A stretch of 44,883 nucleotides of DNA from Actinomycetales bacterium mxb001 (lineage in GTDB: Bacteria; Actinomycetota; Actinomycetes; S36-B12): NCBI GenBank assembly GCA_004379115.1, contig NBNH01000039.1, positions 1-44,883 on the forward strand, read 5' to 3'. The notes beneath the pieces are model-generated. The model was not told the DNA's origin and did no database searches. It worked only from the letters and a program-made list of their open reading frames with translations. Made by a program: the position numbers and the translations under genes. Shown here one piece after another: positions 32,732-44,883 of the stretch; position 1 is the first letter of the stretch, and every line of letters begins with the position of its first letter.

Positions 32732-34894
32732 TCAGGAGTAACGGCCACCCGACTCCGCCAGCGCGACGAGCGACGCGGGCGGCGTGAAGCGGTCGCCGTA
32801 CTTCGCCGCGAGTTCGCGGGCCCGTGCGACGAAGCCAGCCGGTCCGCCCGGGTAACCGTTGATGTACTGCAGCACACCGCCGGTCCACGGCGGGAAGCCG
32901 ATGCCGAAGATGGATCCGATGTTGGCCTCGGGTACCGAGCGCAGCACGCCTTCGTCGTAGCACTTGACCGACTCGAGCGCCTCAGCGAAGAGCATGCGCT
33001 CCTGCATGTCGTCGAACGGCATGCTGAGGTTGTCACCGCCGAAGTTGTCGACGAGGCCGTCCCATAGGCCCAGGCGCTTGCCCTCGCCGTATTCATAGAA
33101 GCCCGCTCCCGCGGCGCGACCGCCACGTTCGAACTCCACGACCATGCGATCGATCACGGGGTACGACGGGTGATCGGGGAATGCCTGGCCCGCCGCCTCC
33201 ATGGCGATGCGGCCCTCCTCGCGGATACGACGTCCCAGGGTCAGGCTCACCTCGTCGAAGAGGGCAAGCGGACCCGTGGGGTAGCCGGACTGGAGGGCGG
33301 CCTGCTCGATGCTCGGTGCGGGCACGCCCTCACCGAGCATCGCGACGGCCTCTCCCATGAAGGTGCCGATGACGCGGCTGGTGAAGAACCCGCGGCTGTC
33401 GTTGACGACGATGGGGGTCTTCTTGATGATCGCGGCGATGTCGAGTGCCTTGGCGATGGCCGCGTCGGATGTCTTCTCTCCGACGACGATCTCGAGCAGC
33501 GGCATCTTGTCGACCGGCGAGAAGAAGTGCATGCCGATGAAGTCCTGAGGACGCTTGACGGCCTCGGCGAGACCGGTGATCGGCAGAGTCGAGGTGTTGG
33601 AGGCCAGGAGTGCATCGTCGGCGAGGACCGGTTCGATGCGTCCGAAGGTCTCGTTCTTGAGCGCCTGGTTTTCGAAGACCGCCTCGATGACGAAGTCGGC
33701 GCCCTTGGCGAGGTCGACAGAGTCGCTCGGGGTGATCCGGGCGAGCACCTCGTCGCGCGCGGCCTCGGTCATTCGGCCGCGTGAGACAGCCTTGTCGAGC
33801 AGGCCCTGCGAGTAGGCCTTGCCCTTCTCTGCCGCCTCGAGCGTGGTGTCGACCAGAACGACCTCGATGCCATTGCGCGCGCAGACGTAGGCGATGCCCG
33901 CGCCCATCATTCCGGCGCCCATGATGAGGCCCTTCGTGGGCTTGTAGGGCGCGTAGCCCTCGGGGCGCGCGCCGCCCTTGGTGATGTGCTGCAGGTCGAA
34001 GAAGAACGCCTGCGTCATGTTCTTGGCGACCTGGCCGATGGCCAAACTCACGAAGTAGCGGGTCTCGATCTTCTGGGCGTTGTCGAAATCGACCTGGGCG
34101 CCTTCGACGGCCGCGGCCATGATCGCCAACGGCGCTGGCATGGGCGCACCCTTGATCTGCTTGCGCAGGTTGGCGGGGAAGGCCGGCAGCATCATGGCGA
34201 GCTTGGGGTTGGACGGTGCACCACCGGGGATCTTGTAGCCCGGGGCGTCCCACGGCTGTACGGCATCGGGATGCTCGAGCACCCACTTCTTCGCCGCCGC
34301 GAGCATCTCCTCGGGCGTGGACGCGACCTCATCGACGAGCCCGACCTCCTTGGCCGCCGCCGGCTTGCGACGCTGGCCCTGGAGGAGAACCTCCATGAGT
34401 GCCTTCTGCAGTCCGAACATGCGCGTGGTGCGCACGACGCCACCCGCGCCGGGCAGCAGGCCCAGCGTGACCTCGGGCAGGCCGATCTCACTGCCCTTGG
34501 CATCGAGTGCGACGCGATAGTGGCAGGACAGCGCGATCTCGAGACCGCCGCCGAGCGCAGCGCCGTTGATGGCCGCAGCCACGGGCTTGCCGAGCGTCTC
34601 GAGACGGCGGAAGTAGCCCTTGAGTCGAGCGCTCTCCTCCTCCAGGCGCGGCACGTCGGCCTCGGTCGCCTGGATGATGAGGTTGAGGTCGGCACCGGCG
34701 AAGAAGGTCTTCTTGGCGCTGGTGACGATCACTCCGGCGATGTCGTCCTTCTCCGCCTCGAGGCGATCGAGCGTCGCCGCGAGCGAGTTGACGAACGTGT
34801 CGTTGAGGGTGTTGGCGTTGGCGCCCGGGTCGTCCATGGTGAGGGTGACGACGTTGTCGGCGTCCTTCTCCCAGCGGAACATGTTGTCGCTCAC
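32732..34894 (-). CDS. fadJ: Fused enoyl-CoA hydratase / 3-hydroxyacyl-CoA dehydrogenase
   Basis: FFAGADLNLIIQATEAD crotonase part; GLIMGAGMMGAGIAYVCARNGIEVVLVDTTLEAAEKGK NAD-binding part. GTG at 34894 with GAGGAG RBS. Confidence 0.93.
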   Translation of the reverse strand: MSDNMFRWEKDADNVVTLTMDDPGANANTLNDTFVNSLAATLDRLEAEKDDIAGVIVTSAKKTFFAGADLNLIIQATEADVPRLEEESARLKGYFRRLETLGKPVAAAINGAALGGGLEIALSCHYRVALDAKGSEIGLPEVTLGLLPGAGGVVRTTRMFGLQKALMEVLLQGQRRKPAAAKEVGLVDEVASTPEEMLAAAKKWVLEHPDAVQPWDAPGYKIPGGAPSNPKLAMMLPAFPANLRKQIKGAPMPAPLAIMAAAVEGAQVDFDNAQKIETRYFVSLAIGQVAKNMTQAFFFDLQHITKGGARPEGYAPYKPTKGLIMGAGMMGAGIAYVCARNGIEVVLVDTTLEAAEKGKAYSQGLLDKAVSRGRMTEAARDEVLARITPSDSVDLAKGADFVIEAVFENQALKNETFGRIEPVLADDALLASNTSTLPITGLAEAVKRPQDFIGMHFFSPVDKMPLLEIVVGEKTSDAAIAKALDIAAIIKKTPIVVNDSRGFFTSRVIGTFMGEAVAMLGEGVPAPSIEQAALQSGYPTGPLALFDEVSLTLGRRIREEGRIAMEAAGQAFPDHPSYPVIDRMVVEFERGGRAAGAGFYEYGEGKRLGLWDGLVDNFGGDNLSMPFDDMQERMLFAEALESVKCYDEGVLRSVPEANIGSIFGIGFPPWTGGVLQYINGYPGGPAGFVARARELAAKYGDRFTPPASLVALAESGGRYS

Positions 34895-34905
34895 GTCGCT
34901 ACTCC

Positions 34906-36117
<1,212 letters not shown>

Positions 36118-36133
36118 GGCGTCCTCCTGCTAA

Positions 36134-36148
36134 TTGAGCATCTGTCAA
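36134..36148. promoter_or_regulatory. Candidate operator TTGA-N7-TCAA upstream of fadA
   Basis: Short inverted repeat in the divergent fadA / NadR-like intergenic region; a second, TACC-N4-GGTA, at 36156-36167. Confidence 0.3.
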
Positions 36149-36198
36149 CAAACGCTACCCGCTGGTAACCCCCGAGGCAAGGGGGCAAGGATGGACGG

Positions 36199-36723
36199 AT
36201 GCGGGTGCGCCGGGTGGGGCTGCTGGGCGGGGAATCGACGGGAAAGTCGACCCTGGCCCTGGCCCTCGCCGATGCCCTGCCCGCCTTCGTGGCCGAGGAG
36301 TACCTGCGCGACTTCGTCGCGTCGTTTGGGCGCACCCCCCTGCTCGTCGACCAGGAGGGGATCTTCCTCACCCAGCAGATGACGGTGTCGACCGTGGAGC
36401 GAGCGGCGACCTACGCCGAGACTCCGTGGATCGTTGCCGATCCGCTACCGCTCATGACCGCCGTCTACAGCGTTGTGTACTTCGACGACACGTCCCTTCT
36501 CGAGCAGGGGATCGAGGATGCGAGCTCGTACGACGTCCTGCTGTGGTGCGCACCCGATATCCCCTGGCAGGCTGACGACACCATGCGAGATGGTCCCGAC
36601 GTGCGCACTCGAACCGATCAGGTGATCGCCGATCTCATCGCTCCCCGCTTGCCACTCCATCGCCTTGTCGGTGACGCCGAGCAGCGACTGGGCGAGGCGC
36701 TGCGAACGGCGGCAGAGGCGTGA
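36199..36723 (+). CDS. AAA_28/NadR kinase-domain-like ATPase
   Basis: RVGLLGGESTGKSTLALALADAL P-loop, VAEEYLRDFVASFGRTPL, SYDVLLWCAPDIPWQADDTMRDGPDVR, similar in layout to the NadR C-terminal kinase domain. Confidence 0.75.
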   Translation: MRVRRVGLLGGESTGKSTLALALADALPAFVAEEYLRDFVASFGRTPLLVDQEGIFLTQQMTVSTVERAATYAETPWIVADPLPLMTAVYSVVYFDDTSLLEQGIEDASSYDVLLWCAPDIPWQADDTMRDGPDVRTRTDQVIADLIAPRLPLHRLVGDAEQRLGEALRTAAEA

Positions 36724-37736
36724 GCACCCCCACCGCGCGACCGAAGGCCACCACGGCCCAAAAGGCGCTGCTCCTGGGCATGATCTTCATCGCCCTCATG
36801 ATCCCGCCGGCGTTCTTGACCATGGTCGGCCAGGCCGGGGTGTCCTTCACGTGGGTCTACGGCGGCATCGTCGCCCTCATCGCGTCCTTCTATAGCGCGC
36901 GGCTGAGCATCGAACTGTCGGCGATCGTGGGTGTCGCCGGCGTCATTGCCATCCTGACGGAGCCGTGGCCGCTCGCCGGCGCCGTCGTCGTCACCCTGCT
37001 GACGGCAGGAGCAGCACTCGCCTCGCGCCGGGGCCTGCATAACGCCGCGCTCCTCGTACCCATCGTCATCTCCCTCGTCATCACCGCGCCGCCGACGATC
37101 ACCGGCGTCGATTCATCACTCGTCATTGCCATCGTGACCGGAGTCTCACTGTGCGCGAGCGGACTGTGGGTCACTCTCGCGGTGCGTCTCGTGCTGGGCA
37201 GCGGGGCCCCGCGACTTCCGAGAAGCGAGCACTCGCTCACGGCCTCGATCACCTACGCGGCGGTGATGGCCGTCGTCGTCGGCACCGCGGCCTACATCGT
37301 GCTGGCGCTCTATCCGATCGATAGAGGAGGCTGGCTGATCCTCGCGCTCATCGTGACCCTGCAGCCATCGTCGGCAGACACCATCGCCAAGGCCCTGCAG
37401 CGACTGGGCGGCACGGTCATCGGTCTGGCCGTCACGCTGGTGGTGGCCCTCGTCGATCTGCCCCCGTGGACCAACCTGCTGATCACGTCCGTTCTTCTCT
37501 ACCTAGCCCTTGCGTCCCGCTTCGTCCTGCCGCAGCCCTACTGGGTCTACGTCACGCTCCTCACGCCCGCGGTCCTGCTCATGAACACGCAAGCGGCCGA
37601 TGCCTTCGACCTCGCCAGCAAGCGTCTGGAACTCACGGCCGTCGCCGCCCTGGTCGCCATCGTCGTGGCGCTCATCGGCAAGGCCGTCGTCCTCTACCTG
37701 CACCGCGGACACCCCACGGCTCAGATCGCTGACTGA
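36720..37736 (+). CDS. FUSC-family / aromatic acid exporter-like membrane protein
   Basis: 338 aa, many TMs; [42 protein letters not shown] is the typical FUSC segment. Confidence 0.8.
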   Translation: MSTPTARPKATTAQKALLLGMIFIALMIPPAFLTMVGQAGVSFTWVYGGIVALIASFYSARLSIELSAIVGVAGVIAILTEPWPLAGAVVVTLLTAGAALASRRGLHNAALLVPIVISLVITAPPTITGVDSSLVIAIVTGVSLCASGLWVTLAVRLVLGSGAPRLPRSEHSLTASITYAAVMAVVVGTAAYIVLALYPIDRGGWLILALIVTLQPSSADTIAKALQRLGGTVIGLAVTLVVALVDLPPWTNLLITSVLLYLALASRFVLPQPYWVYVTLLTPAVLLMNTQAADAFDLASKRLELTAVAALVAIVVALIGKAVVLYLHRGHPTAQIAD

Positions 37737-38890
37737 CCAGACCTCCACACCGAGCGCACGAGGGGTACGCCGGGCCGATACGCCAGGTGCACGTGCGAGG
37801 GGGCATCGAGCGCGATGAGGTCCGCGCGCCGGCCCGGTGCGAGCACGCCGATGTCGTCGCGCCGAAGCGATGCGGCGCCACCGGCGGTCGCGGCCCACAC
37901 CGCCTGCGACGGCGTCAGCCCCATGTCACGGACTGCGAGCGCGATCATCAGTGGTATCGACGTCGTGTACGACGATCCTGGGTTGCAGTCGCTGGCGATC
38001 GCCACGGTGACACCTGCATCCCACAGGCGTCGGGCCGGCGCGTAGACCGATCGCGTGGAGAACTCCGCGCCGGGCACAAGCGTGGCCACCGTCGCAGAGC
38101 CCGCCAGTGCTTCGATGTCGTCGTCGCCGAGGTGCGTGCAGTGATCCACGGAAGCTGCACCCAGCTCGACAGCGAGGCGCACGCCCTCTCCCTGCGTCAG
38201 TTGATTGGCGTGCACGCGCAGCCCGAGGCCCTTGGCCTTCGCCGCCTCGAGGATTCGACGCGCCTGATCGATGTCGAAGGCTCCGCGCTCGATGAACACA
38301 TCGGCCCAGGTCGCATGCGGCGCGCAGGCATCCAACATCGGCCCGCACACGAGATCGACGTAGTCGTCCGGATGATCGGCGTACTCGGCGGGCACGACAT
38401 GCGCACCAAGGAACGTCGTCTCATCGGTCACCGTCTTCGCGGCGATGAGCGAGCGCCTCTCGTCATGGACCGTGAGGCCGTAGCCGGACTTCGCCTCGAG
38501 AGTGGTCGTGCCCTGTCGCAGGGCCTCGGCTGCCAGACGAGCAGCATTCGCGGCGAGTTCGGCGTCGCTGGCCGCGCGCGTAGCCGCGACCGTCGTGCGA
38601 ATTCCCCCGGCGGAGTAGTTCGTCCCTGACATGCGCGCGTCGAACTCCGCGGCACGGTCACCAGCGAAGACTGGGTGCGTGTGCGCGTCGACGAATCCCG
38701 GGAGCACCGCGCTCCCGCCCATGTCGTGGGAAACATCGACATCGGGAAACTCGGCGGCGGGTCCGACCCAGGCGATGCGGCCATCGACGGCCACCACGGC
38801 AGCGTTGCGGATGACACCCAACTGGCCGTCGCCAACTGAGGGATCGGCCGTGCAGAGTTCGCCGATATTGGTCCAGCCGACGACGCTCAT
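37721..38890 (-). CDS. hutI: Imidazolonepropionase
   Basis: [90 protein letters not shown]. Confidence 0.96.
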   Translation of the reverse strand: MSVVGWTNIGELCTADPSVGDGQLGVIRNAAVVAVDGRIAWVGPAAEFPDVDVSHDMGGSAVLPGFVDAHTHPVFAGDRAAEFDARMSGTNYSAGGIRTTVAATRAASDAELAANAARLAAEALRQGTTTLEAKSGYGLTVHDERRSLIAAKTVTDETTFLGAHVVPAEYADHPDDYVDLVCGPMLDACAPHATWADVFIERGAFDIDQARRILEAAKAKGLGLRVHANQLTQGEGVRLAVELGAASVDHCTHLGDDDIEALAGSATVATLVPGAEFSTRSVYAPARRLWDAGVTVAIASDCNPGSSYTTSIPLMIALAVRDMGLTPSQAVWAATAGGAASLRRDDIGVLAPGRRADLIALDAPSHVHLAYRPGVPLVRSVWRSGQSAI

Positions 38891-40206
38891 TGCGCCATCA
38901 CCCGGCGGATCTGGCGATCGAGTTCGGCCGCCGCGTCGATGGATCGATGGGCACCTGCCTGCACCTGCTCAACACCGTCGACCACGACGGTGCGTACGTC
39001 ACTCGACGTGGCCGCATAGACAACGGCATCGACCATCTCGGTGTCGTCATGTCCGGCTAGTCGCACTGACGACGTATCAACCTCGATGAAGTCCGCCGGA
39101 GAGCCGACTGTGAGGCCGAGAGACGACAAGCCCAGCGCAGCGCTGCCCCCGACGGTCATGGCCGCCAGCAACTCCGCGCCCGTAAAAGTGCCCCGTCGAC
39201 GGCTGCCGAGTCGCTCGTCCATCTCAATCGCCCGCGCTTCCTCGAACGGGTCGATGATCGCGTGACTGTCGCTGCCCAGGCAGAGGGATGCACCCGCATC
39301 GCGCAGTGCCGGAATCGGTCCGATGCCGTCGGCCAGATCGCGCTCGGTCGTCGGGCATACGCACACGTGACTGTCGCCCAGTGCCCGGACGTCGCCATCG
39401 GCTAGATGGGTGGCGTGTACGGCGGTGAATCCGTTACCGAGCGCGCCGGCGTCGCGCAGGACCTCGACTGGTGAGCGCCCGTAGGCCACGCGACACTCAT
39501 CGTTCTCGCGTGGCTGCTCGGACACGTGGGCGTGGAGGGGCACTCCACGTTCACGGGCCACCTGCGCCGCGACCGCGATGGCATCGGGTGGCACGGCGCG
39601 CACCGAGTGGATCGCGAGGCCATGCGTCACCAGTCGAGAGCCGCGCAGCAGCGTTGTGCGCTCGATCCAGCGCTCGACCGATCCATCGCTGAAGCGCGCC
39701 TGGGTCTCATCAGGCGCCTTGCCCGGAGCCGACTCCAGATAAAGCGTGTCGAGAAGCACCAGTCGGATGCCGACGTCCTCGGCGGCCCACGACAGGGCGG
39801 CCGACATCGCATTGGGATCGGCGTACGCCGAGCCCCCGGGTGCGTAGTGCAGGTAGTGGAACTCCCCTACGGCGGTGTAACCGGCGAGGAGCATCTCAGC
39901 GAAGACGGCCCGCGCCAGCGCGTAGTAGCCCTCGGGGTCGAGTCGCCCAGCGGCCGCGTACATCTGATCGCGCCATGCCCAGAACGAGTCATGACCGCGG
40001 TGGGTTCGGCCGCGCAGCACCCGGTGGAACGCGTGCGAATGGGCGTTCACCGCCCCCGGGAGCACGAGTCCGGTGAGCATGCGCGCGTCGGCCGGAGCAT
40101 CGGCATCGCACTCGACTCGCGTCAGCACCCCGTCAGTGGATTCCAGTAGAACGCGGTGGCACACCTCACCGTCGATGACGGCGTGAGCAGCCCACCACGT
40201 CGTCAT
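38887..40206 (-). CDS. hutF: Formimidoylglutamate deiminase
   Basis: [73 protein letters not shown], typical HutF. Confidence 0.94.
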   Translation of the reverse strand: MTTWWAAHAVIDGEVCHRVLLESTDGVLTRVECDADAPADARMLTGLVLPGAVNAHSHAFHRVLRGRTHRGHDSFWAWRDQMYAAAGRLDPEGYYALARAVFAEMLLAGYTAVGEFHYLHYAPGGSAYADPNAMSAALSWAAEDVGIRLVLLDTLYLESAPGKAPDETQARFSDGSVERWIERTTLLRGSRLVTHGLAIHSVRAVPPDAIAVAAQVARERGVPLHAHVSEQPRENDECRVAYGRSPVEVLRDAGALGNGFTAVHATHLADGDVRALGDSHVCVCPTTERDLADGIGPIPALRDAGASLCLGSDSHAIIDPFEEARAIEMDERLGSRRRGTFTGAELLAAMTVGGSAALGLSSLGLTVGSPADFIEVDTSSVRLAGHDDTEMVDAVVYAATSSDVRTVVVDGVEQVQAGAHRSIDAAAELDRQIRRVMAQ

Positions 40207-41426
40207 CGCGGCAGCGTATCGGCGGTCAGCAGGTCGGCGAGGACATCAGCGAGAGCTTGGCCGCCCGTCTCACAGTCAGCATCCTCCGCGCGCTCCTCCG
40301 GCGAGTGCGAGATGCCGGTCGGATTGCGCACGAAGAGCATGGCCGAGGGCACGCCCGCCTCGGCGAGGACGCCGGCGTCGTGGCCAGCGCCGGTGGCGAG
40401 CAGCGGCGTGCCGGGCATGAGGCCGGCCACATGCTCGGAGAGCGTGACATCGAAGTACTGCGCGGGAGTGCGCGACTCCTCCGTCACCGTGACGGTGATA
40501 CCCGGCGTCGCGATGTCACGGGCGATGGCCTCGAGCAGGGCGTCGAGCGTCTCCTCATCCTCGGCCCGCGCATCAAGCCACCCGGTGACGTGCGCCGGCA
40601 CGGCATTGACCGCATTGGGCGTGCAGGACACCTTGCCGATCGTGGCGCGCGCAGCCCGTGTCGGAATGTCGCGCGCCGACGCCTCTGCTTGCGCGGCCAG
40701 CACGAGACGGGCGAAGACGACCATCGGATCGCGGCGGTCGGCCATGCGCGTCGTACCCGCGTGATTGGGCTGGCCGCCGATATCGATGCGCCAGCGACCG
40801 TGCGGCAGGATCGCCGTGCCCACGGCCACGGCATGACCCAGATCGATGAGGCCACGCCCCTGCTCCACGTGCAGTTCGACGAATGCACTGATGCGCTTGA
40901 GTCTTTCGCTCTCGGCACCGAGTGCGTGCGGATCACGCCCGGCGCGGGTCAACGCCTCGGCGAAGGTGACACCGTCAACATCGCGAAGAGCCAGCGCACG
41001 CTCGGGGGTCAGCACGCCTGTCGCCAGGCGCGACCCAATGCACGCAACGCCGAAGCGGCCGCCTTCCTCATCGGTGAAACAGGCCACCGCGAGCGGACGA
41101 CGCGGCTGCACGCCACGACGCTGCAACTCCCCCACAGCATCGAGGGCGCTGGCGACACCGAGCGGACCGTCGTAGTTGCCACCGTCAGGCACGGAGTCGA
41201 GATGAGAACCCGTGACGACAGCGTCTCCCGATGATGGGTCTCCCCACCACGCCCAGATGTTGCCGTTGCGATCGGTCTCCACGTCCAGGCCGAGAGACGA
41301 CGCCTCGCTCGCGAACCACTCGCGAAGGGTGAGATCGGCATCGGTCCATGCCAGACGCCGGTAGCCACCGGAGGACGGATCGCGACCGACGGTCGCGATC
41401 GTGTCGAGTCGGGAGACGACGCTCAC
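40203..41426 (-). CDS. M20-family amidohydrolase (allantoate amidohydrolase / N-carbamoyl-amino-acid hydrolase-like)
   Basis: [79 protein letters not shown]. Confidence 0.9.
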   Translation of the reverse strand: MSVVSRLDTIATVGRDPSSGGYRRLAWTDADLTLREWFASEASSLGLDVETDRNGNIWAWWGDPSSGDAVVTGSHLDSVPDGGNYDGPLGVASALDAVGELQRRGVQPRRPLAVACFTDEEGGRFGVACIGSRLATGVLTPERALALRDVDGVTFAEALTRAGRDPHALGAESERLKRISAFVELHVEQGRGLIDLGHAVAVGTAILPHGRWRIDIGGQPNHAGTTRMADRRDPMVVFARLVLAAQAEASARDIPTRAARATIGKVSCTPNAVNAVPAHVTGWLDARAEDEETLDALLEAIARDIATPGITVTVTEESRTPAQYFDVTLSEHVAGLMPGTPLLATGAGHDAGVLAEAGVPSAMLFVRNPTGISHSPEERAEDADCETGGQALADVLADLLTADTLPR

Positions 41427-43093
41427 TCGCCCTCGCGCATGGGGATGCGCACGCCGCGCTCCTCGGCCACCTCTTCAGCGAGCTCGTATCCAGCGTCGAC
41501 ATGGCGGATGATGCCCATGCCCGGGTCGTTAGTGAGCACGCGTGCGAGCTTCTGTGCGGCGAGCGGCGATCCGTCGGCCACGCTGACCTGCCCCGCGTGC
41601 AGCGAGCGCCCGATGCCGACTCCGCCACCGTGATGGAACGACACCCAGCTCGCGCCCGACGCGGTGTTGACCAGGGCGTTGAGGATGGGCCAGTCGGCGA
41701 TGGCGTCAGATCCGTCATTCATCGACTCGGTCTCGCGATACGGCGAGGCCACCGAGCCGCAGTCGAGGTGGTCGCGACCGATCACGATCGGCGCGGACAC
41801 CTCGCCACTGGCGACGAGTTCGTTGAAGCGCAGTCCGGCCTTGTCCCGCTCGCCGTAGCCGAGCCAGCAGATACGCGCGGGCAGACCCTGGAAGGCCACG
41901 CGCTCCTCTGCCATGGTGATCCACCGGCGCAGGTGGACGTTGTCGGGGAAGAGGTCGAGCACGGCGCGATCGGTGGTCGCGATGTCCTTGGGGTCGCCAC
42001 TGAGGGCCACCCAGCGGAACGGGCCCTTCCCTTCGCAGAAGAGCGGGCGGATGTAGGCGGGGATGAAGCCGGGGAACTCGAAGGCGCGCGGGAATCCGCC
42101 GAGGCGCGCCTCGTCGCGGATGGAATTGCCGTAGTCGAAGACCTCGGCACCTTCATCCATGAAGCCGACCATCGCCTCGACGTGCTTGGCCATCGAGACT
42201 CGCGCGCGATCGGTGTACTCCTCGGGCTTCTTCGCCGAGTAGTCCGGTGCGTCACCAAGGTCAATGCCCTCGGGCAGGTAGGACAGCGGATCGTGAGCGC
42301 TCGTCTGGTCGGTGACGATGTCGATCTCGACACCGCGTCGCAGCAATTCCGGGAAGACGACCGCGGCATTGCCGAGCACGCCCACCGACAGGGCGCGGCG
42401 TTCCTTCTTCGCCGCGGTCACGCGCGCGATCGCATCATCGAGGTCATGGGCGACCTCGTCGAGGTAGCGATCCTTGACACGCTTGGCCAGGCGCGTGGGG
42501 TCGACGTCGACCACGAGGCACACGCCCTCGTTCATCGTGACCGCCAACGGCTGCGCACCGCCCATGCCGCCGCATCCGGCGGTGAGGGTGAGCGTGCCGG
42601 CGAGGGTGCCGCCGAACTTCTTGACCGCGACAGCGGCGAAGGTCTCATAGGTGCCCTGCAGGATGCCCTGGGTGCCGATGTAAATCCATGAGCCGGCCGT
42701 CATCTGGCCGTACATCGTCAGTCCGAGCGCCTCCAGTCGGCGGAACTCGGGCCAGTTGGCCCAGTCGCCGACGAGATTGGAGTTGGCGATGAGCACGCGC
42801 GGTGCCCACTCGTGTGTCTGCAGGACGCCGACGGGGCGTCCGGACTGCACGAGCATCGTTTCGTCGTCACGCAGCGTCGTGAGCGTGCGGATCATCGCGT
42901 CGAACGACGCCCAGTCACGCGCGGCGCGACCCGTACCGCCGTAGACGACCAACTTGTCGGGGTGCTCGGCTACCTCAGCGTCAAGGTTGTTCTGGAGCAT
43001 GCGCAGCGCAGCCTCCTGCGGCCATCCGCGCGCGGTGAGGGTCGTGCCGCGGGGGGCGGAAACGGGACGAGCACCAGGCAAGGAATCGGACAT
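41423..43093 (-). CDS. hutU: Urocanate hydratase
   Basis: [64 protein letters not shown] at 43093; the track ORF is over-extended. Confidence 0.97.
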   Translation of the reverse strand: MSDSLPGARPVSAPRGTTLTARGWPQEAALRMLQNNLDAEVAEHPDKLVVYGGTGRAARDWASFDAMIRTLTTLRDDETMLVQSGRPVGVLQTHEWAPRVLIANSNLVGDWANWPEFRRLEALGLTMYGQMTAGSWIYIGTQGILQGTYETFAAVAVKKFGGTLAGTLTLTAGCGGMGGAQPLAVTMNEGVCLVVDVDPTRLAKRVKDRYLDEVAHDLDDAIARVTAAKKERRALSVGVLGNAAVVFPELLRRGVEIDIVTDQTSAHDPLSYLPEGIDLGDAPDYSAKKPEEYTDRARVSMAKHVEAMVGFMDEGAEVFDYGNSIRDEARLGGFPRAFEFPGFIPAYIRPLFCEGKGPFRWVALSGDPKDIATTDRAVLDLFPDNVHLRRWITMAEERVAFQGLPARICWLGYGERDKAGLRFNELVASGEVSAPIVIGRDHLDCGSVASPYRETESMNDGSDAIADWPILNALVNTASGASWVSFHHGGGVGIGRSLHAGQVSVADGSPLAAQKLARVLTNDPGMGIIRHVDAGYELAEEVAEERGVRIPMREGE

Positions 43094-43094
43094 G

Positions 43095-44642
43095 TCAGTC
43101 CTCCAGGGTGTTGAGGGGTCCGGTGACGGTCTCGACCGCGCGCACGATGGATCCATCACGCACGAGTGCGGTGGTTGCCGCGATCTCCGGTGCGAGGTAG
43201 CGATCGGGTCCCGGTCCTTCGACGTCGCGACGAAGGAGGGAGACGACCGAGGCCGTGGCATCGGCCGGGGAGAGCGGTGAACGCAGGTCGAGCGCCCGTG
43301 CCGCCGACAGGATCTCGATGGCCAGCACCTGGGCGAGGCCATCGACGGCCAGCCGGAGCTTGCGCGCGGCCGACCAGCCCATGGAGACGTGGTCCTCCTG
43401 CATCGCGCTCGAGGGGATGGAGTCGACGCTGGCCGGGACGGCGAGCCGCTTGAGTTCGTGCACGATGCCGGCGGCGGTGTACTGGGCAATCATGTGACCG
43501 CTGTCGACGCCGACCTCGTGTGCGAGGAAGGGTGGCAGGCCGTGACTGCGATGGCGGTCGAGCAATCGATCGGTGCGTCGTTCGCTCATGCTCGCGACAT
43601 CAGCCACGGGGATGGCAAGGAAGTCCAGTGCGTAGGCAATGGGTGCGCCATGGAAGTTGCCATTGCTCTCGACGCGGCCGTCGATGGTGACGACAGGGTT
43701 GTCGATGGCGGCGGCAAGCTCGCGTCGAGCAACGACGGCGCAATAGTCGGTGGTGTCGCGAGCAGCACCGTTGACCTGGGGCGCGCATCGCAGCGAGTAC
43801 GCGTCCTGCACCCGGGTGTCCTCGGGACCGGCATGACTGGCCACGATTGCCGAGTCGCGCAGCACCTTGCGCATATTGGCAGCGCTCAGGCGCTGCCCGG
43901 GATGGGGCCGTAGTTGCTGCAGATCGTCGGCAAGCACGCGGTCAGTGCCGAGGAGCGCCTCGATGCTCATGGCAGCCGCGATATCAGCCGTGGTGATGAG
44001 CACTTCGAGGTCTGCGAGGGCTAGCACGAGCATGCCGAGCATGCCGTCGGTGCCGTTGATGAGGGCGAGGCCCTCCTTCTCGGCTAGGCGCACCGGCTCC
44101 AGTCCCGCGGCTGCGAGCGCATCGGCAGCCGGCAACTTCTCACCGACGCTGTTGCGCACCTCGCCCTCGCCCATCAGCGCGAGCGCTATGTGCGACAGCG
44201 GCGCGAGATCACCGGAGCAGCCGAGTGAGCCGTGCTCGAAGATGATCGGACTGATGCCGGCATTGAGCATCGCGGCATAGGCCTGGGCCGTCGATGGACG
44301 TACGCCGGTGCGACCAGTCGCCAGGGTGTGCAGGCGCAACAGCATGGTGGCGCGCACGACCTCATCCTCGACCTCGGCCCCGCTTCCAGCCGCGTGCGAG
44401 CGGATGAGGGACGCCTGCAGATGCTCGCGTGACTCCGGCGGGATGTGCACGGTCGCGAGCGCGCCGAATCCGGTCGAGACGCCGTACGCGGGCTCAGGTG
44501 ATTCAGCGAGACCTTCGATCACCGCACGGCTGTGGGCGATCTCGGCTAGGGCCTCGTCGGTGAGGCGCACAGGCTCGCGGCGACGAGCGACGGCGACGAC
44601 CTCGGCCAGGGTGAGCGGATGGGGCCCCACGTCGATCGCCAT
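43095..44642 (-). CDS. hutH: Histidine ammonia-lyase
   Basis: [38 protein letters not shown] (MIO region), [18 protein letters not shown] at 44642 ([12 protein letters not shown]) with upstream GAGGTGGG. Confidence 0.96.
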   Translation of the reverse strand: MAIDVGPHPLTLAEVVAVARRREPVRLTDEALAEIAHSRAVIEGLAESPEPAYGVSTGFGALATVHIPPESREHLQASLIRSHAAGSGAEVEDEVVRATMLLRLHTLATGRTGVRPSTAQAYAAMLNAGISPIIFEHGSLGCSGDLAPLSHIALALMGEGEVRNSVGEKLPAADALAAAGLEPVRLAEKEGLALINGTDGMLGMLVLALADLEVLITTADIAAAMSIEALLGTDRVLADDLQQLRPHPGQRLSAANMRKVLRDSAIVASHAGPEDTRVQDAYSLRCAPQVNGAARDTTDYCAVVARRELAAAIDNPVVTIDGRVESNGNFHGAPIAYALDFLAIPVADVASMSERRTDRLLDRHRSHGLPPFLAHEVGVDSGHMIAQYTAAGIVHELKRLAVPASVDSIPSSAMQEDHVSMGWSAARKLRLAVDGLAQVLAIEILSAARALDLRSPLSPADATASVVSLLRRDVEGPGPDRYLAPEIAATTALVRDGSIVRAVETVTGPLNTLED

Positions 44643-44749
44643 GGGCACATCCCACCTCATCGGCGATGACGAGGGCCAGGGGCCCCATCCCTTAAGCCAA
44701 CTGCCCTGGATGGGATGACGTCCATCCGCTGCGACGCCGTCGTTCGAAC

Positions 44750-44883
44750 CTAGGTCAGTTGGAGTGCGCCGTCCACGCGGCGCGGCACGCCCCACGGGTT
44801 TCCATCGCGCAGCGGCACCGGCAGGACGTCCTGCGGCATGCCCTGCCACGTCACCGGACGCAGGAATCGATCGACCGCGGCTG
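44750..44883 (-). CDS. C-terminal end of an unidentified CDS running off the right edge
   Basis: Reverse frame ...AAVDRFLRPVTWQGMPQDVLPVPLRDGNPWGVPRRVDGALQLT* with stop at 44750-44752, open to the window edge. Confidence 0.45.
   Translation of the reverse strand, partial: AAVDRFLRPVTWQGMPQDVLPVPLRDGNPWGVPRRVDGALQLT

Noticed and set aside
41348-42691. 447-aa plus-strand ORF
   Set aside because: Antisense to hutU; no motifs.
43093-43489. N-terminal extension of HutU
   Set aside because: Overlaps hutH in another frame; canonical HutU start region begins at 43093.

Overview
The window is about 44.9 kb of high-GC actinobacterial-type chromosome. It is densely coding, with many 4-nt ATGA/GTGA gene overlaps. 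I see no tRNA or rRNA genes, CRISPR arrays, transposases or phage genes. Main blocks, left to right: (1) a secreted repeat (beta-propeller-like) protein open at the left edge, which the ORF track misses because it has no stop in the window; (2) disA and mutY with small membrane proteins; (3) a minus-strand run of clpC, amidase, argA-like GNAT, lysS, coaX, nadC, nadB, panC, DUF2520-type Rossmann protein, MidA-family methyltransferase and two bacterial PH-domain proteins; (4) a divergent orphan NuoD-like gene; (5) a folate and housekeeping run (folK, folB, folP, folE, ftsH, hpt, tilS, zinc-metalloprotease-like, PBP4/dacB), then ppa and a NUDIX gene; (6) a TetR gene with fadJ/fadA-type beta-oxidation genes; (7) a NadR-kinase-like ATPase and a FUSC-type membrane protein; (8) a histidine utilisation operon hutH-hutU-M20 amidohydrolase-hutF-hutI. 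The strongest lead is the orphan NuoD-like protein. It aligns without gaps to the quinone-site segment of complex I 49-kDa/NuoD and keeps the catalytic His, but has Trp in place of the catalytic Tyr. It also keeps the HRGTEKL arginine, which is the known methylation target of the MidA orthologue NDUFAF7, and a MidA homologue is encoded in the adjacent divergent operon. Other leads are a propeller-within-propeller repeat architecture, a 57-bp nested palindrome between convergent genes, an 8-bp-arm operator-like palindrome upstream of the propeller gene, a Cys-Ser-Gly MIO triad in HutH, and an M20 hydrolase in the HutG position. All family calls are from reading translations by eye; no database search was run.
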